The notes: generated by a model not told the origin, from the sequence alone. Numbered from the stretch's first letter, positions 47,919-60,584 are shown. The stretch is 64,000 nucleotides of DNA from Parietaria judaica (GCA_954871525.1 OX940864.1:7000001-7064000); one strand, 5' to 3'. Translations and numbers: made by a program.

Positions 47919-49325
47919 CTAGTTCTTATCCTTTAATGGGACATCTCCGACGACGATGTCCGCCGTTGAGCCGATCCCGACCTGCAGCCACGCCGACGAG
48001 CCCCCGCTCAGCTTCGCCAGCTTCACCTTGCTGTCGGCTTCATCGTCAACCACTATACTACTATTTATGCTCTTGTTGTTGTTCTGATCATCGACGGTCA
48101 CATTTTTGTCGTCGAGGATCGCGTCGTCAACGGGGTCATTTTTTGACGATTCGGCGTTCCACGACTGCAAGAAGATCTCCGTTGCGATGGAGTTATTATT
48201 TGCTGGGAGGTTCAGGTCGAGCTTGAGATCGAGGGCTTGATGGGCTACGGCGGCGAGGTGGTTGATCTGATCGATGCTCTCCTGGAAGTGCTGGAACTTT
48301 GCGAGAGCCGACGCGTCGGCTGGTGCGGAGGCGTTTGACGTGATCCAGTGGCACCGCTTGTGTCCGCCGAGCGCCTGCCCGGACGAGAATATTCGGTGGC
48401 AGATCGAGCACTCATGCACCTTTGATTTTCTTTTTGTGGACGTCGAGGCCGATGCTGTTAGAGACGGGCCGTTGGATTGGAGGAACCGGCTGGGATCATC
48501 CCGAGGAGCGGGTACGATTGGCGCATCGTCGTCTGGTGCGGTTCGGGCTGCGAAGCAGCCTTTGACCTTCTTGTGGCTGGCTCTGTGGCCTCCCAAGGCT
48601 TGGTGGGAATTGAACACTTTCTTGCACGCTTTGCATTCGAATAAGCCCTTGTTGTTAATGTTAGCCTTGTTATTGGTCTCCGGAACCCGAAACGAGATCG
48701 GAGAGACGTTAAAGTGGTTAAAGGACACGTGCGCACGTCGTAGCTCGATCTCGTCTTTGCTCGCCGACGCGCACGACTCCTCGGGATCGGCGTCAATAGC
48801 GTCGGTGGCGGCGGCGTTCGAAAGCATCATCAAGCAGTTAGCGAGATCCTCCTCCTCGCTCGAGGGGCAAATCTGCACATTATGAGCTGAACTCCCGACT
48901 TTGGCGCGGAAGGACCGCTTCCGCTTCGACCAATTCCCGCACCCGCCCGGCGACCTCCCTCCGTCCCCTCCGCCTCCGGAATCCGCCGGCGAAGACGAGA
49001 CCATCGAGTCCGCGCCGTCGTCCGACACGCACTTCCCGTGCTCGAGGAACGACTTCCACGACCCGAACTCCTTCCCGCAGTTCTCGCACGCGCGGCAGCT
49101 CCTGAGGCGGTTGTTGGGGTTCGCCCGCAGTGCGTACATCCGCTTGTTGCTTTCCGCGGGCTCGTCGTGCTTGTCGCTCCCGCTGCTGTTGTCGTCGTCG
49201 TCGATGCCGTGAGCCCTCATGTGGCCTCCGAGCGCCCTCCCGCAGCCGAACCCCTTCCTGCAGATCCGACAGAAGTGCTTCAACGTGGCTTCGGTTGTCG
49301 TTTCTCTGTCCACCATGAAAGCCAT
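47919..49325 (-). CDS. C2H2 zinc-finger protein, four fingers with EAR motif (ZAT-like)
   Basis: Intronless gene of 468 residues. Finger 1 (18-39) is [18 protein letters not shown]. Finger 2 (81-99) is [21 protein letters not shown], an atypical CCHC-like finger that lacks QALGGH. Fingers 3 (229-251) and 4 (304-326) are [19 protein letters not shown] and [32 protein letters not shown] (about 157-169) matches the EDVAFCLMMMS block of the gene at 35236. [13 protein letters not shown] (about 366-378) is an EAR motif, so a nuclear transcriptional repressor is likely. The GTG upstream of the ATG at 49325 is not used. Same strand and class as the gene 12 kb away, but with an extra finger and a longer Asp/Asn-rich C-terminus, so not a recent duplicate. 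Confidence 0.92.
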   Translation of the reverse strand: MAFMVDRETTTEATLKHFCRICRKGFGCGRALGGHMRAHGIDDDDNSSGSDKHDEPAESNKRMYALRANPNNRLRSCRACENCGKEFGSWKSFLEHGKCVSDDGADSMVSSSPADSGGGGDGGRSPGGCGNWSKRKRSFRAKVGSSAHNVQICPSSEEEDLANCLMMLSNAAATDAIDADPEESCASASKDEIELRRAHVSFNHFNVSPISFRVPETNNKANINNKGLFECKACKKVFNSHQALGGHRASHKKVKGCFAARTAPDDDAPIVPAPRDDPSRFLQSNGPSLTASASTSTKRKSKVHECSICHRIFSSGQALGGHKRCHWITSNASAPADASALAKFQHFQESIDQINHLAAVAHQALDLKLDLNLPANNNSIATEIFLQSWNAESSKNDPVDDAILDDKNVTVDDQNNNKSINSSIVVDDEADSKVKLAKLSGGSSAWLQVGIGSTADIVVGDVPLKDKN

Positions 49326-51846
49326 GCAATGCACGCACGTAACTTACAAACCCTAGACTCGTCCTAATAAGATCATCACCGTAACCATGTCACGATGATT
49401 GGAGGAGGAAGGAAGGAAGGAGAGTTATAATTGTGGTGAGTCTGGAGTGAGGGAATGTGTGTCAGTCCTGGTTTGTAGTGGAGGAGAGAGAAAGGGACCG
49501 CGTGGTGACACGTGGAGGGGAGAGACTCGTTCCGCGACCAGCCCTTGGCGCCGCCGAGTCAAAGCCAACCGAGGGGTGTCCGTACAATCAGTGGCATATT
49601 TTGGTGTAGGAGAGAGAGAGAGAGTGGTTCTAACTGCCATACCTATTAATATCCCTTCAATTCCAAGCCAAGAAAACTAACTCTCAATGCTTCTCCTTCT
49701 CTGTCGGTTGGTTTCAGCTGCTTTTTCGCTCCCTAATTAAATAAATAGTATTTGCAACAAGGCCCCTCAACTTTGCCAATTAAGGCTCTTTGCCCTACTC
49801 AACTTTAGTTTTTTACTCTATTATTTCAAAAGCATTAAAAAAATGGTAGATATAATGTTAACTTGTTGTGCTTACATTACATGGTTTGTTTGTGGATCAG
49901 GGCAAAGCCGTGTTTTGTTAAGACCATAGGCCAAGTAATTTTTTTAGGCTCTTAATTATTTATATATATTTAATTAAATATAAAACAACATATAAAAATG
50001 TTAAAGCCCTTAAACTGAAAGCACGAGGCGCCAACCTTGCTTGCCTATAATTAGATAGGGGCATGTTGAAAATTTATTATATCAATTTATAATTTTATTT
50101 ATGGACTTTTAAAAACAGTCCGCCGTAATCTAATATAACAGTTTGTTAATAAAAAAAAATACTTTCGATTTAGTCACGTCTTACATAAAGCTAACATTTT
50201 TTTAACAAGTGAACGACATTTTTACACGTAACGTTGCTGCTAAAAATTAATTGTAACGGGATAAAGTACACTAATATGGAAAGTTTCAAGGGCATTACTA
50301 TGAATTACTTGTAGATTAATAATAAAAATAACTACTGTTGGTCACAAGTAGGACAATAATTTCTTGGTCTTAATTTGTGCGCGTTAAGTATATAAAATAA
50401 AATTATTAATTTAATTCCGAATTCTGTGGATGTTTACGTCTATCGTACGGTCTCTTCGTCGTGAGATTATTGCTAGGTCAAGTGTCTCTTAATTAATTCA
50501 ATTAATGAGTGAGATTCCTTTGTGTTAATGTACGTACGTTTTGATTGTGGCCATATTCATTTGCTAATTTAGGGTTCATGGTCCTGAAAATTTCGTCGAG
50601 ATTCTAGGATCTCAAGAGACCCTTTGATCTTATTGTTACCAAGTGATTTTCCTTTTCTTTTTCTTTTTCTTTTTCCTTTTCTTTTCTTTTTCCTGGTACG
50701 TAATAGACCTAAGACCATTACCATACACGCTTTGATTTTCCTTTTCTTTTGACGCGTCGATTCACTGAAAAATAGCGAATGCATATTCATCAAGTAACTA
50801 AAAATACAAACACGTAAAAATATTATAGATAATACATACATATAATATAGCTGAGTTTCAAGAGATTGAGCTTTAGTCATATTTCTTTTTTCTGATGAAT
50901 AAATAGATATGTAATAATATTTATCAAGAGTGGATGATCTCAATCTTAATACAATATATATTATTATTAACCTTGAATGATCTGAAATTGTAAATATGAT
51001 TATTCACCTTTTAAGTACTTTTAAAAAAAATATATTAACTACGGATGAAAAACATGCCGAAAAATGTAATAATAGATCTTAATATTTTGGAAAAATTATG
51101 TTTCGGACTTTTTTTTTTTTTTTTTATCATCTTGAAAACATGTGTTACATTGACAAGGTTCTATAATGTTGATATTTGTTTTATCTTTAAAATGAGAGTT
51201 TATTGGTATAATTAAGACAAGAAGTGAGCCAGTTATGAAAATAATACCATGACAGCACATTTTAGCCATTTAAAAATTTGGACAAAACCCGAACTTAGGG
51301 GATTTGTAGAGTTTGGAAACTTTTTTTTTTAATATGCTATCTCAATTTAAAGAACTTTGGGAATTTATGCCACAATATCCCTTTACATTATTTAAAATAT
51401 TCACTAGAAAATGAATTGTTACTCACTAACTTAAGTACCTTCGAATACGAATTGAGATATGATTTTTAATTCATATGTGTGAACTGTGTAATAATAGTAT
51501 CATGATTTTTTTACTTTCATTCTCTAAGGCTACATCGCCTTCAATTAATAAAAATATTCCAATAAATGACATAAATACTAAAAAGTGTAAAAGTAAAACT
51601 ACATGATTTGCGCTATAAATGGTAGGGCAACATCCTTACTAGGGTTATTACCGTAAAAGTACCCAAATAAAAATAGGGCGACAAAGAGCCATAGCGATGA
51701 TACCTATAGCCACGATAAATTGGTTATCGCTGTATGTTACATACATTTTACAATGGAAAACTTATTTACTTTTGTATAATTTGTTTGATTCTTTTTCACT
51801 TTTAGCTGAAAATAAATCAACCGTTCAAATCAGCGACTTCGTCGTC
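49326..51846. other. Promoter side of the second zinc-finger gene and spacer
   Basis: A GA-rich block (49393-49490), a CACGTG element inside ACACGTGGAG near 49508 and a GAGAGAGAGA run near 49611-49622 lie upstream of the ATG and could be promoter elements. Further out there is a polypyrimidine (CTTTTT)n tract at 50651-50693. The long minus frame at 50569-50943 is the antisense of that tract and is not called. Confidence 0.45.
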
Positions 51847-51854
51847 ACTGAAAC

Positions 51855-52619
51855 TAGGGGTGAAAGCGGGCCGGGTACCCTTTTTTTTTTTTTTTTGCCA
51901 AACTCGGTACCCGGATCTGGAATCCGGGTTTCTTGATATTGGAACCCGGATCCGGATATTTTTTCAAAAAAAAAATCCTAAAAATTCTGATCCGGGATAA
52001 AAACCAGTTTTTGTATTGAAAAATCGGTTTTTAAAGCCGGATCCGGATTTCATGCAATTTCAATTTTAAAATAAAGTATCGCGTAATAACCCAGATTTGA
52101 ACTTGAATATATATTTTTAAAAAAAACTTGAAATAATTATAATCAAAGTTCATATACATACTATATCTTAAAACATCCGCATTGCTACATATTAATAAAC
52201 CTAATATCATCCAGTTTGCTAAACATAGTTAATTGTCTTGCTATACATAACACACAAAAAACATCCGGATTGCTATACATAGCACGAAAATATTTAACGA
52301 CATCATTTTGGGCTAAATAAAACGACATCAACTTGTACTAAAACATGACTAATCCACTTAGAGAAATAATTTTTTTTTGGGTAAAAAAATTCTAAATATT
52401 TATATATATTTAATAAGCGGGTTTAAGTAACCTACTATCCGGGTTCCGGGGTTTTTATTCTCTAAATCCGGGACCCGGATCCGATTTAATATGGATGCGG
52501 TTTTTTAATAAACCGGCTCCGGTTTAACCTGGATTAATACGGTTCCGATCTTTTTAAAATGCGATTACGGTCCGGATGCAGTTTAAAACCCGCATATCCG
52601 GGTTTTATTTACACTCCTA
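51855..52619. mobile_element. Non-autonomous hAT element (765 bp)
   Basis: It starts TAGGGGTGAAAGC and ends TTTACACTCCTA, inverted ends of type TAGGGGTG/TAGGAGTG. A perfect 8-bp target duplication ACTGAAAC flanks it (51847-51854 and 52620-52627). Subterminal parts are dense in CCGGATCCGG and ACCCGG motifs in both orientations. No transposase is encoded. Confidence 0.9.
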
Positions 52620-53437
52620 ACTGAAACTATAAACTAAAACGACTACACAATTCAATACAATTGGACCAATTTCTTATGCGGTGGTTCTTTTATATCTATT
52701 ATGATAAATAATCCTCATATGATCTCTATATAGAAACATAGACTAATTTAGGTAAGTAGAATGAAAATCAAGAGCAAACCATGGGTTTAATTATAGTAAT
52801 TTTCACTAATCTACTTGATTAACCATTAAATCTTTATGCTAATTATGGTGCCTAATTGTAGCTGAGCTTTCAGAACAGTGTTATGTGGGTGATCATGAAG
52901 TTTGACTGATATATTTCAGTTACTATTGAGATTAGTCAGTGAACTCTTGGTTAAGCAAAGACATTGCTTCTATGAGTGAAGTAGGATTAGTCACTAAACA
53001 ATCATTTCAAGAGAGACACTTTTGCTTTGGTTCAAAGCATTAATTAATTAATTCCCACAATTAATAAATTAACTAGTGGTTTCACGACTTATTTAACCAG
53101 TGCTTAAGCACACTGAATTCCAAGGTGTGACACTAATAATATTGATGATTAAAGTACCTGTAAATGAATTGAATTACAAGAAGAGTTGAATAGTCTATTA
53201 GTCATAATTTGTAGAGCAACCACCACCAACAATTTCACTAAAAAGGTTGAAGTAGCTCATCTTTTACTTGTAATTTAGCTCGTAAGTGACGATTAAATAG
53301 TGATGTTTTCTTTGACACGTTGACCAAGGTGACCCACTATTATTAGAATATTTTAATATTACTATTGATTAGTAGTATTACAATGTATTTTTTTGAATAT
53401 TAATTTATTACTAGTACGTTAGTGGAATATAACAATG

Positions 53438-53670
53438 AGATAATTGCAGCATAAGTTCCCCTTATTGTTTGAAAAATTGAGGTTTATCTCAGAAATTTTC
53501 TTGCAAGGAATACGTTCTTATAAAGCAACACAATGTTTAGAGAGTGTGTTTTCAGGTACTCGAAGTCACGCTTTATTGATCAACACTTCAAATTTAATCC
53601 ATCATTTTTTTTTTAAAATATGCCTATCTTTTTGTTATGAACAATAGCAACTTATGCCGCAATTATATCT
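53438..53670. mobile_element. MITE (about 233 bp) with AATTGCGGCATAAGTT ends
   Basis: The left reads AGATAATTGCAGCATAAGTT and the inverse of the right reads AGATATAATTGCGGCATAAG. Both are followed by a TATTGTT motif. The inner part is non-coding. It is a member of the AATTGCGGC-type set scattered over this window. Confidence 0.6.
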
Positions 53671-53734
53671 ATATCAATAAATTAAAAGTTTCGAGCATAA
53701 TTATGTACAAATCAGTAAGGCTTTAATTGCTAGT

Positions 53735-53900
53735 TAGCAATTTGGGTCAAACTGGGCTAGGAATAGGTGATTGAACCAAGCCCAACCCATTACAGCCCGG
53801 CCCAAATCAAATTAATACAATGTATTATTTTCAGCTTCATTTTTTTGTCACAAAATTTTGGCTACATCAAGTTCCATAATATTTGAAATTTGAACCAATC
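53735..53900. repeat. Dispersed repeat, copy A
   Basis: About 165 bp resembles 60990-61165 in the same orientation. Shared blocks include TTTGGGTCAAACTGG, CCAAGCCCAACCCATT, TTTTTCAGCTTC-like and TCACAAAATTT, followed by ATCAAGTT and ATAATATTTGAA. Type of repeat unknown. Confidence 0.65.
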
Positions 53901-54803
53901 GAAGCTTGATATGTGGATGATCGGCTTGCATTTTTAAAAAATATATTTATAGTATGAAACTATTATAAAGTCCATCTATATATAATATACGTACGTGATG
54001 AAGGATTTATTTAAATGATCTTATTCTGATCAGAACGTGTTTTCCATATATAAGTAAGTCAACTTTGACATGCATGTCCCCCACTCGACAGTTAAACCGT
54101 TACATCTAATAATACTATTATTCCACAAAGACGGTTTGATTTTCTTAGGAGTTTTAGTATTATATGACTAGCTAAGTGCTAATAATATCGAAGTCTAATT
54201 CCGTTGGTGTTCCGTTAAAATCTTACGTGAGGAACATATGTACATCTACACTATGAAATATCAATTTTATTAAACAAGAGACGTACACGCGTTCCTAGTT
54301 TAATAAACGTTATAATTGATCACCTCTACATTATGTTGTGGTCTTTGGATACTATTGGGACTAGAACCTAGCTATACATGTTTTTTAATTTTGGTATATA
54401 CCAACATATGTGGTACAAGTTTAAATACTTACTTACATCACAAATATTTTTTATCATAAGAATTTTTTAATTTACCGAATTTACTGTATATACGGTAAAC
54501 GACGCTAAAAAATTAAAACCGCACCGAATTGCGGAAAGAAAAAAAAAAGTGGAGAAAATCCCTATCGGAGTAACATATTTTTCCAACCAAACTTTTTATT
54601 ACATAAATTTCATTGTCATACTTATAGTCCAAGAGGACAAACCTCCAAGTCTTATAATATGTTGGAATAAGGGCTATATATTACCCTAACTCTCAATATA
54701 TGGTTGACTTAGGGTTACAATATTTTGTTTCAATAGAGTACCATTACCACTAATTACTTATATATCTAGCTACTTGCTAGAACAATTTGACATATTTTAT
54801 TTC

Positions 54804-55202
54804 TTAAACATCAAAATTAACTGTAGATCTATAAACCTGGCCGGGCTTCCAACCGGCCGGAATCACGTTGGTCGCGACAATCGTCTTTCCCGATTTTCCC
54901 GATTTGAGGCGAATGGAGAACGGAGCCCTCAACGATGAGCCCGGGTCGAGCTTCCACACAGCGCCCCACGATTTAACCATGGGTTGCCACGAAGCCGAGT
55001 CAAGAGCTTGCTTTAGGTAGACTTCGCTGAGGTTACCGTCGCCGTCTTCGTACTCAATTAGGGCAGCGAAGTAATTAGGGTTTGATCCCGAATCTACTTT
55101 GAATGTTATGGTTTTGCCCGGATAATTGCAATCAACCCTGCACGCATGTGTGCATTTAAATATATCGTTAGTGGTACAATTATTGTGGTTCTTGATGATG
55201 CA

Positions 55203-55239
<37 letters not shown>

Positions 55240-55933
55240 ACTCTTTTGAAAAGGGAGATTATGACGGAAGTATATAATATGATAAACTGATTAATTAACT
55301 ATACATATGGAGAATCATATAATTAATTAATTAATGTCAACGTATATATTGTTTTAAATAAAGCGACTTTTGATTGTATGAAATATATGGAAGTTTGTGA
55401 TTAAATATACACAAAAGAAAAAGAAAAAAAAAAGGAAACGTGATATTCGTCATTGATATAGTGAGAAAAAAAAAATACCAACTATATTGGACATTTAATT
55501 CACAAAAGATTATATTATATATTAGACAAAAGACTTGCCTTCTATGCTGAATCGCCAAAACACCCGCATTGCGAAGCTGATCCTCTTGACCTGAAACCGC
55601 CATGGCTCCGAAGGCCGTGCCGCTGAGATCGAAACGGACCTTCTGGTCAGTGCAACCTGGACACTCGTCGGTGATAACGACGGTCGCGGGTTTCCCTGAG
55701 CAAGCCTTATTTCCCGTGCACTTCACCTCGTAGCAAGCTCCGCAGCCTGTCCCGGAGACGTACAGGGAAGGCCCTCCCGCCGATATCATTTTGTTGAACG
55801 GCGGCTGCTCTACGGCATCTTGAAATCCACAAGCTCCACCTTCATATGTATGTAGGTACAAATTAGATATATCAAATGTACTTCCCAGCCATTCGATCCT
55901 TATCAGAAATCTTCTCATTATCTTACACGCAAG

Positions 55934-55980
<47 letters not shown>

Positions 55981-56596
55981 TCAAACTACACATTACACAA
56001 AAAATACAAAAAGTTACGTCTTATAAATCATACACACGGGAACAAAATCATATATATTTAAATTATAAATAAATTTGAGATACATAATTCAAACTACTCA
56101 ATATACAAAATATTCAAAAAGCTCACGTCTAATGGATATATATATATAAGCGAGCACACACACATTAATTATATATATAAATACATATATATATATATAT
56201 ATATATAATACGCTAATTCACGTAGTTGAGTATAAAAACTACTATGTCTCAAAATATGATTCAAAGCATACACCACACACATAAAAATTAACAAGCGTAT
56301 ATATCATCTAGCTAACAAAAACAAATATATATATATATATATATATTAATATATATGAGTTATAAGTATTTATAAATGGTACTGATTATAGTACCGTCAC
56401 TTCCGGCGCCATGAGCCTCGCCGTACCAAGTGGCGCCGGCGGGGGACCAGCCGGACTCCGACTGCTGGTACTTCATTGATGAGGTGACATTGAAGTGCCT
56501 GGGCTTGAAGCTGGAGCTAGGGTTTGGGAAAAGGGAGATGAAGGCTATTAGGGAAGTGAAGAAGAGAGACTTGTGTTGTTGAAGAACAAGAGCCAT
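54804..56596 (-). CDS. Beta-expansin, three exons
   Basis: Exons 56596..56395, 55839..55539 and 55137..54804 give 278 residues, normal for the family. Expansins loosen plant cell walls without hydrolysis. A hydrophobic signal peptide covers about residues 1-29. The first domain follows: [38 protein letters not shown] and DECPGC, with the expected cysteines. The HFD signature reads R136-F137-D138, the aromatic and acidic residues kept but His replaced by Arg. The C-terminal carbohydrate-binding domain (CBM63 type) runs from [19 protein letters not shown] to [16 protein letters not shown]. Intron 1 is GT-AG. Intron 2 must use GC-AG (AGAAG|GCAAGT to TGCAG|GGTTG) to keep the conserved frame. The intron sequences hold long (TA)n runs. 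Start chosen at the first ATG that gives a signal peptide. Confidence 0.92.
55939..55977. repeat. (TA)n microsatellite in expansin intron 1
   Basis: About 19 TA units. Further (TA)n runs occur in the same intron near 56180-56206 and 56325-56345, and one in intron 2 near 55206-55234. Confidence 0.9.
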
Positions 56597-56705
56597 TGTT
56601 GCTGTTGTTCTTGTTAGAAGAGACAAAAGTAGTAGTTACTCTTTAGTGTTCATGTGACTCGTGAGTGAGTACTGAACTGAGTCTCATGTGACCATAATGT
56701 GTTGG

Positions 56706-56714
56706 TATTTATAG
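56706..56714 (-). promoter_or_regulatory. TATA box of the beta-expansin gene
   Basis: The minus strand reads CTATAAATA, 110 bp upstream of the ATG at 56596, a normal spacing for a plant gene with a short 5' UTR. Confidence 0.65.
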
Positions 56715-56801
56715 AGCTCGTGTTTTCAAATTCTTCCTTTTGTGTTTTAGCTACGTGACATTTAATCTATTTAATTCTATCTGAGTTTTGGCTACATGAC
56801 A

Positions 56802-57040
56802 AATTTGTGGCATAAATACCCTATTTTATACCAAGTACGCCGGAATACTCTCAACCTGATCTTATTTAGCGTCAATAGTACTAAGAGACTATAAATGTTT
56901 ATGTGTCCAATGAACAAATTGAACTTTGATATTGTTTTGTGGCTTTTGAGTAAAATTCCCTCAAAAAAAAAAGAAAAGAAATCGAGAATATATATGTTCA
57001 CACATTAATATAAACATTCAATACTTACGCCGCGTATAGC
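56802..57040. mobile_element. Probable MITE upstream of the expansin gene
   Basis: The left reads AATTTGTGGCATAAATACCC and the inverse of the right reads GGGCTATACGCGGCGTAAGT. The ends resemble the AATTGCGGCATAAATACC group but are diverged. It lies about 90 bp beyond the expansin TATA box. Confidence 0.45.
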
Positions 57041-58777
57041 CCTTAATAAAAAATAAGCTAAATGTTTAAGATACAAACAAAGGAATTTAATTAAGGGCGA
57101 TTTAAATATTGAATATTATTAGTTTCTTGCACGTTAATTAAAGAGGTGTGGCACACACGTATATATGGAGTCATGGAGATTGGCCATCTGAAAACTATAT
57201 ATTTATATTTATTAATATAAGTTAATTTAAATTTATATTTCACTTGCATTTGTTAACGTGATCATATAAGATCTTTTGAAGAATTAATTTGAAAAACTAT
57301 TTAGGGATAATTTGTTTTGTCTCTTATAAAAACTTTATACATGTCTTTATATACATATAGTATATATGTTACAATCAATGGAGCTACATGTGCACCAATG
57401 AATGTACGTGCATACGCTCACTACAAACAAAAAAAATATTATTCAGGATTTGATTCGACTCTTCTCATTCCTTCTCATTTCTTGTTTCGATAAATATATT
57501 CTATTATCTTTCGAAAAATAATATTATCTATTTATATGTCTAACAGTCGTTTTAATGTAGTTATTTATGATTTTTGTTTGTTTACGTAACTGAAAAAAAT
57601 CGAATGAAATATGCTATGTGCTTCGCCTGAAACAAAAGTCTGCCTACGCCACTGGTTACAATTCGAGTTAAAAAAAATATTCTTGCAATTTTCTTGACTC
57701 TATATATTATACTATTAATATAAAGTTGTTTTATTCCCCTAAATGTTTGAATTAAAACTTACAAAAGTAATAGACCAGATGTAGGGAAGTCAGAAAAGGA
57801 AAAAAAAAACCATAATAAATTGATTTTACATATATTTAGTCATTTGGATTTGAATGATTTGATCCTATAAAAAATATACAGGAAATATGAGAGGCAATTT
57901 TATACTTTTAAATCACATTAATTAAGGGTAAAATGTTACCAAGTTTTAAAATTGGCGGTTTCTTTTCACCTCTATATTAATTTATTGAATAAATATTAAT
58001 GTCTATAACTGGCAGTATATAACTGATTATCTTATTATAGTATATTATTTGTTTAATGATGTCAAAATAAGGAAATTGGACATGATATAATATAATATTC
58101 TAATTTCATTATCATGTAAGACGGTTACGTACTGCCATTATAACATATAATTATTTTCTTCACTCAATAAATTACATGCATAATTGCACACTATTCCTTT
58201 TTAATATGAAAATCATGAAAAGCTAAACTTTATTATATGCAAATTAATCGAAATGGAAATAGTTGTAGTCCTACTCATAATGATGGTTCCAAATTTTCAT
58301 TTTAATTAGTTAAATTTAGAAATATGGAATTTTGTTTTATGAAACCTTTATATTATACTTCGCCAAAATATACTCTTCATATAAAAAAATACAAAAAACC
58401 AGTAATGCATCCTTGATGTGTATTCCTTCTAGCTAACAGTTTTAGAATTTTAATTTCATATACCGTCTAGTTTCATTATTTTACAACATTAGTTCACAAC
58501 GAGACTGAGTAGCCCCTAAACGAAAAACATGACTAGACGACGATAACAACTTTACAATGTGCCGAGGTGAGGCAAGGCGACTTTGGGATGGTGAGGGAGG
58601 GAGACGGCGAATTTGAGAGAAATTATTGGTTTCGGGATGTAGCTAGGTTAGGTTTTAGTTTTCTCTATTAGAAATTAGTTAGAGACCATAAAATTGACGG
58701 TGTATTGCAATGCAACTAGAGGAGGGTATCTTTTGACTGTTTCTAAAAATTGAAAATAAAAGTTATAAGCTAAATTT

Positions 58778-58780
<3 letters not shown>

Positions 58781-58834
<54 letters not shown>
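58781..58834. repeat. Compound microsatellite (TA)15(TG)12
   Basis: Fifteen TA units are followed directly by twelve TG units. The short frames on either strand across it are artefacts of the repeat. Confidence 0.95.
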
Positions 58835-58835
<1 letters not shown>

Positions 58836-60584
58836 TTGTATAATATTCAACCAAATACACCAAAAAGTGGGCCATTGTCCGAAGCACATATTTCCAGGAT
58901 ATACGTAATCAAGATCAAAATAGAAGATTTTAGGGTTCTTAATTCCTATACTGATTTTCTCAAGGGAAATTGGTCGTTGATTTTGCCGTTAATGGTGGTT
59001 AAAACCGTTGAAGTCCTTATCTCGTCCGTACGTTACGCAATGGACGGCCGTGATTAAACCCTGTTTCCATGTGCATGTCCACATCATTCAATAACAACAC
59101 CACGGAATTTTTGGCGTAATTTGGGTCATTCATAAAATCATATATATAATTTTTGACTTGTTTTTAATATTAGAAACGGATAAAGAAAAATGAGATGAAA
59201 TATTGAATATGAGTTTTAGTTTCATTTTATTGATGTTGAAATAGAGATAAATTTAATTTGGTTTTGTTCTATTCGCAATATTTTAATGAACCTTAACTTT
59301 CTGAATTAGGTCATAAATATATCCTACGTAGAATGAGAATCTTTGTAATCGAAACGTACACATATTTTCTTTTTATTTATTTAAAAAATACATCTTCAAA
59401 ATCAAAACTATTTGAATTTATTTATTTGTTAATTTTTGGATTGGTCATATGTGTTTATGGTCAATTTTATTTTGTTATTTTTCTATTAATTGAGAAAATC
59501 ACTGGATCAAGGTGAAGAAATTGCGCAAGTATATCCATATAAATATTTATTTTACGTAACTCTTGTATTGACTCTATGGCAATTTTCACATGGTCATTCT
59601 TATCAGAGTGAGACAAGAAAACAAATGAAAATCTTAAAAGGCCAGTTTTGTAGGCTGACTTACGTGTATTTATATTCACACACAATTTAAATTTGACGAG
59701 AAATGTCCACTTTAATTCGACATATTTGTAATAGGGCTATCATATTTGAATAATTTGTATTATAAATACCATACAAAGTAATTTGGGCTAGCATCTTTGA
59801 ATAATTTGAATTATGAAGTGTAAGGTTTGAGCCCTTTATTACTAGCAAATATTTATCAAAAAGGACGATTTCAATTGTCTAAGTCTAAAATTAAAAAATT
59901 TATTTCCAATGGTCTTCTTCAATTGAACCTCAATCTAAACCCTAAAATTGAAAACTATCCTGGACAATAGACACGGAAAAAAATTAAAGAATGTGCAACA
60001 CTTATACCGTGATTAAGATCGAGGAAACCCGAGGTAATTAGACATACGATCGAAGTTCCTTAAATCGGTTTAAGAAGAAAGATACAATTTTTAAGGGGTG
60101 TTTAGGTCAATATATATAGTGCCTAAGTGTAGTATTTTTCAAACATATTTAATTAAGGTATTTCTATAATAGAGTAGTTACTAATTTTCTTATCACTCAT
60201 TAGCAAGTCTCTTTTTCATAGAGCAATAAGGATAACCATGCATATATATATATAGCATGTTTTTTAGTTGCTTTGTGTATTGAACAATCTATCAAACATA
60301 TGTGTACAGAATACAAATGACTTATAACTTAAACGACACATAATTTGTTTAGGTAAAAAACGACATGTAATTTAATGACTAAAGATGAAAACACCACTGT
60401 TGCCACGCTGAGTTGAGGTCCCGTAAGAGTTTCTTGGAAAAGAAAAAGAAAAAAAACTCGCATATTGAACAAAAGAATTGAAATCCATTGGTGTCATTGA
60501 GGACGAATGTTGCTCAAGACGATTTTCTTGAGATTGAAGCATGAAGAGAACTTCTCTCGTGGCGAGAGTGTCCTTCGCGGACGG

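Larger units (their letters stand above)
52628..54803. other. Spacer and expansin 3' flank
   Basis: Apart from the MITE at 53438 and the dispersed repeat at 53735 there is only AT-rich non-coding sequence. The minus strand just after 54804 reads GAAATAAAATATG, a likely polyadenylation signal for the expansin gene. Confidence 0.45.

Noticed and set aside
48274..48885. 203-residue plus-strand frame
   Set aside because: Antisense to the second C2H2 gene; no recognisable domain.
50569..50943. 124-residue Lys/Arg-rich minus-strand frame
   Set aside because: Its basic part is the reverse of a (CTTTTT)n tract; no other coding support.
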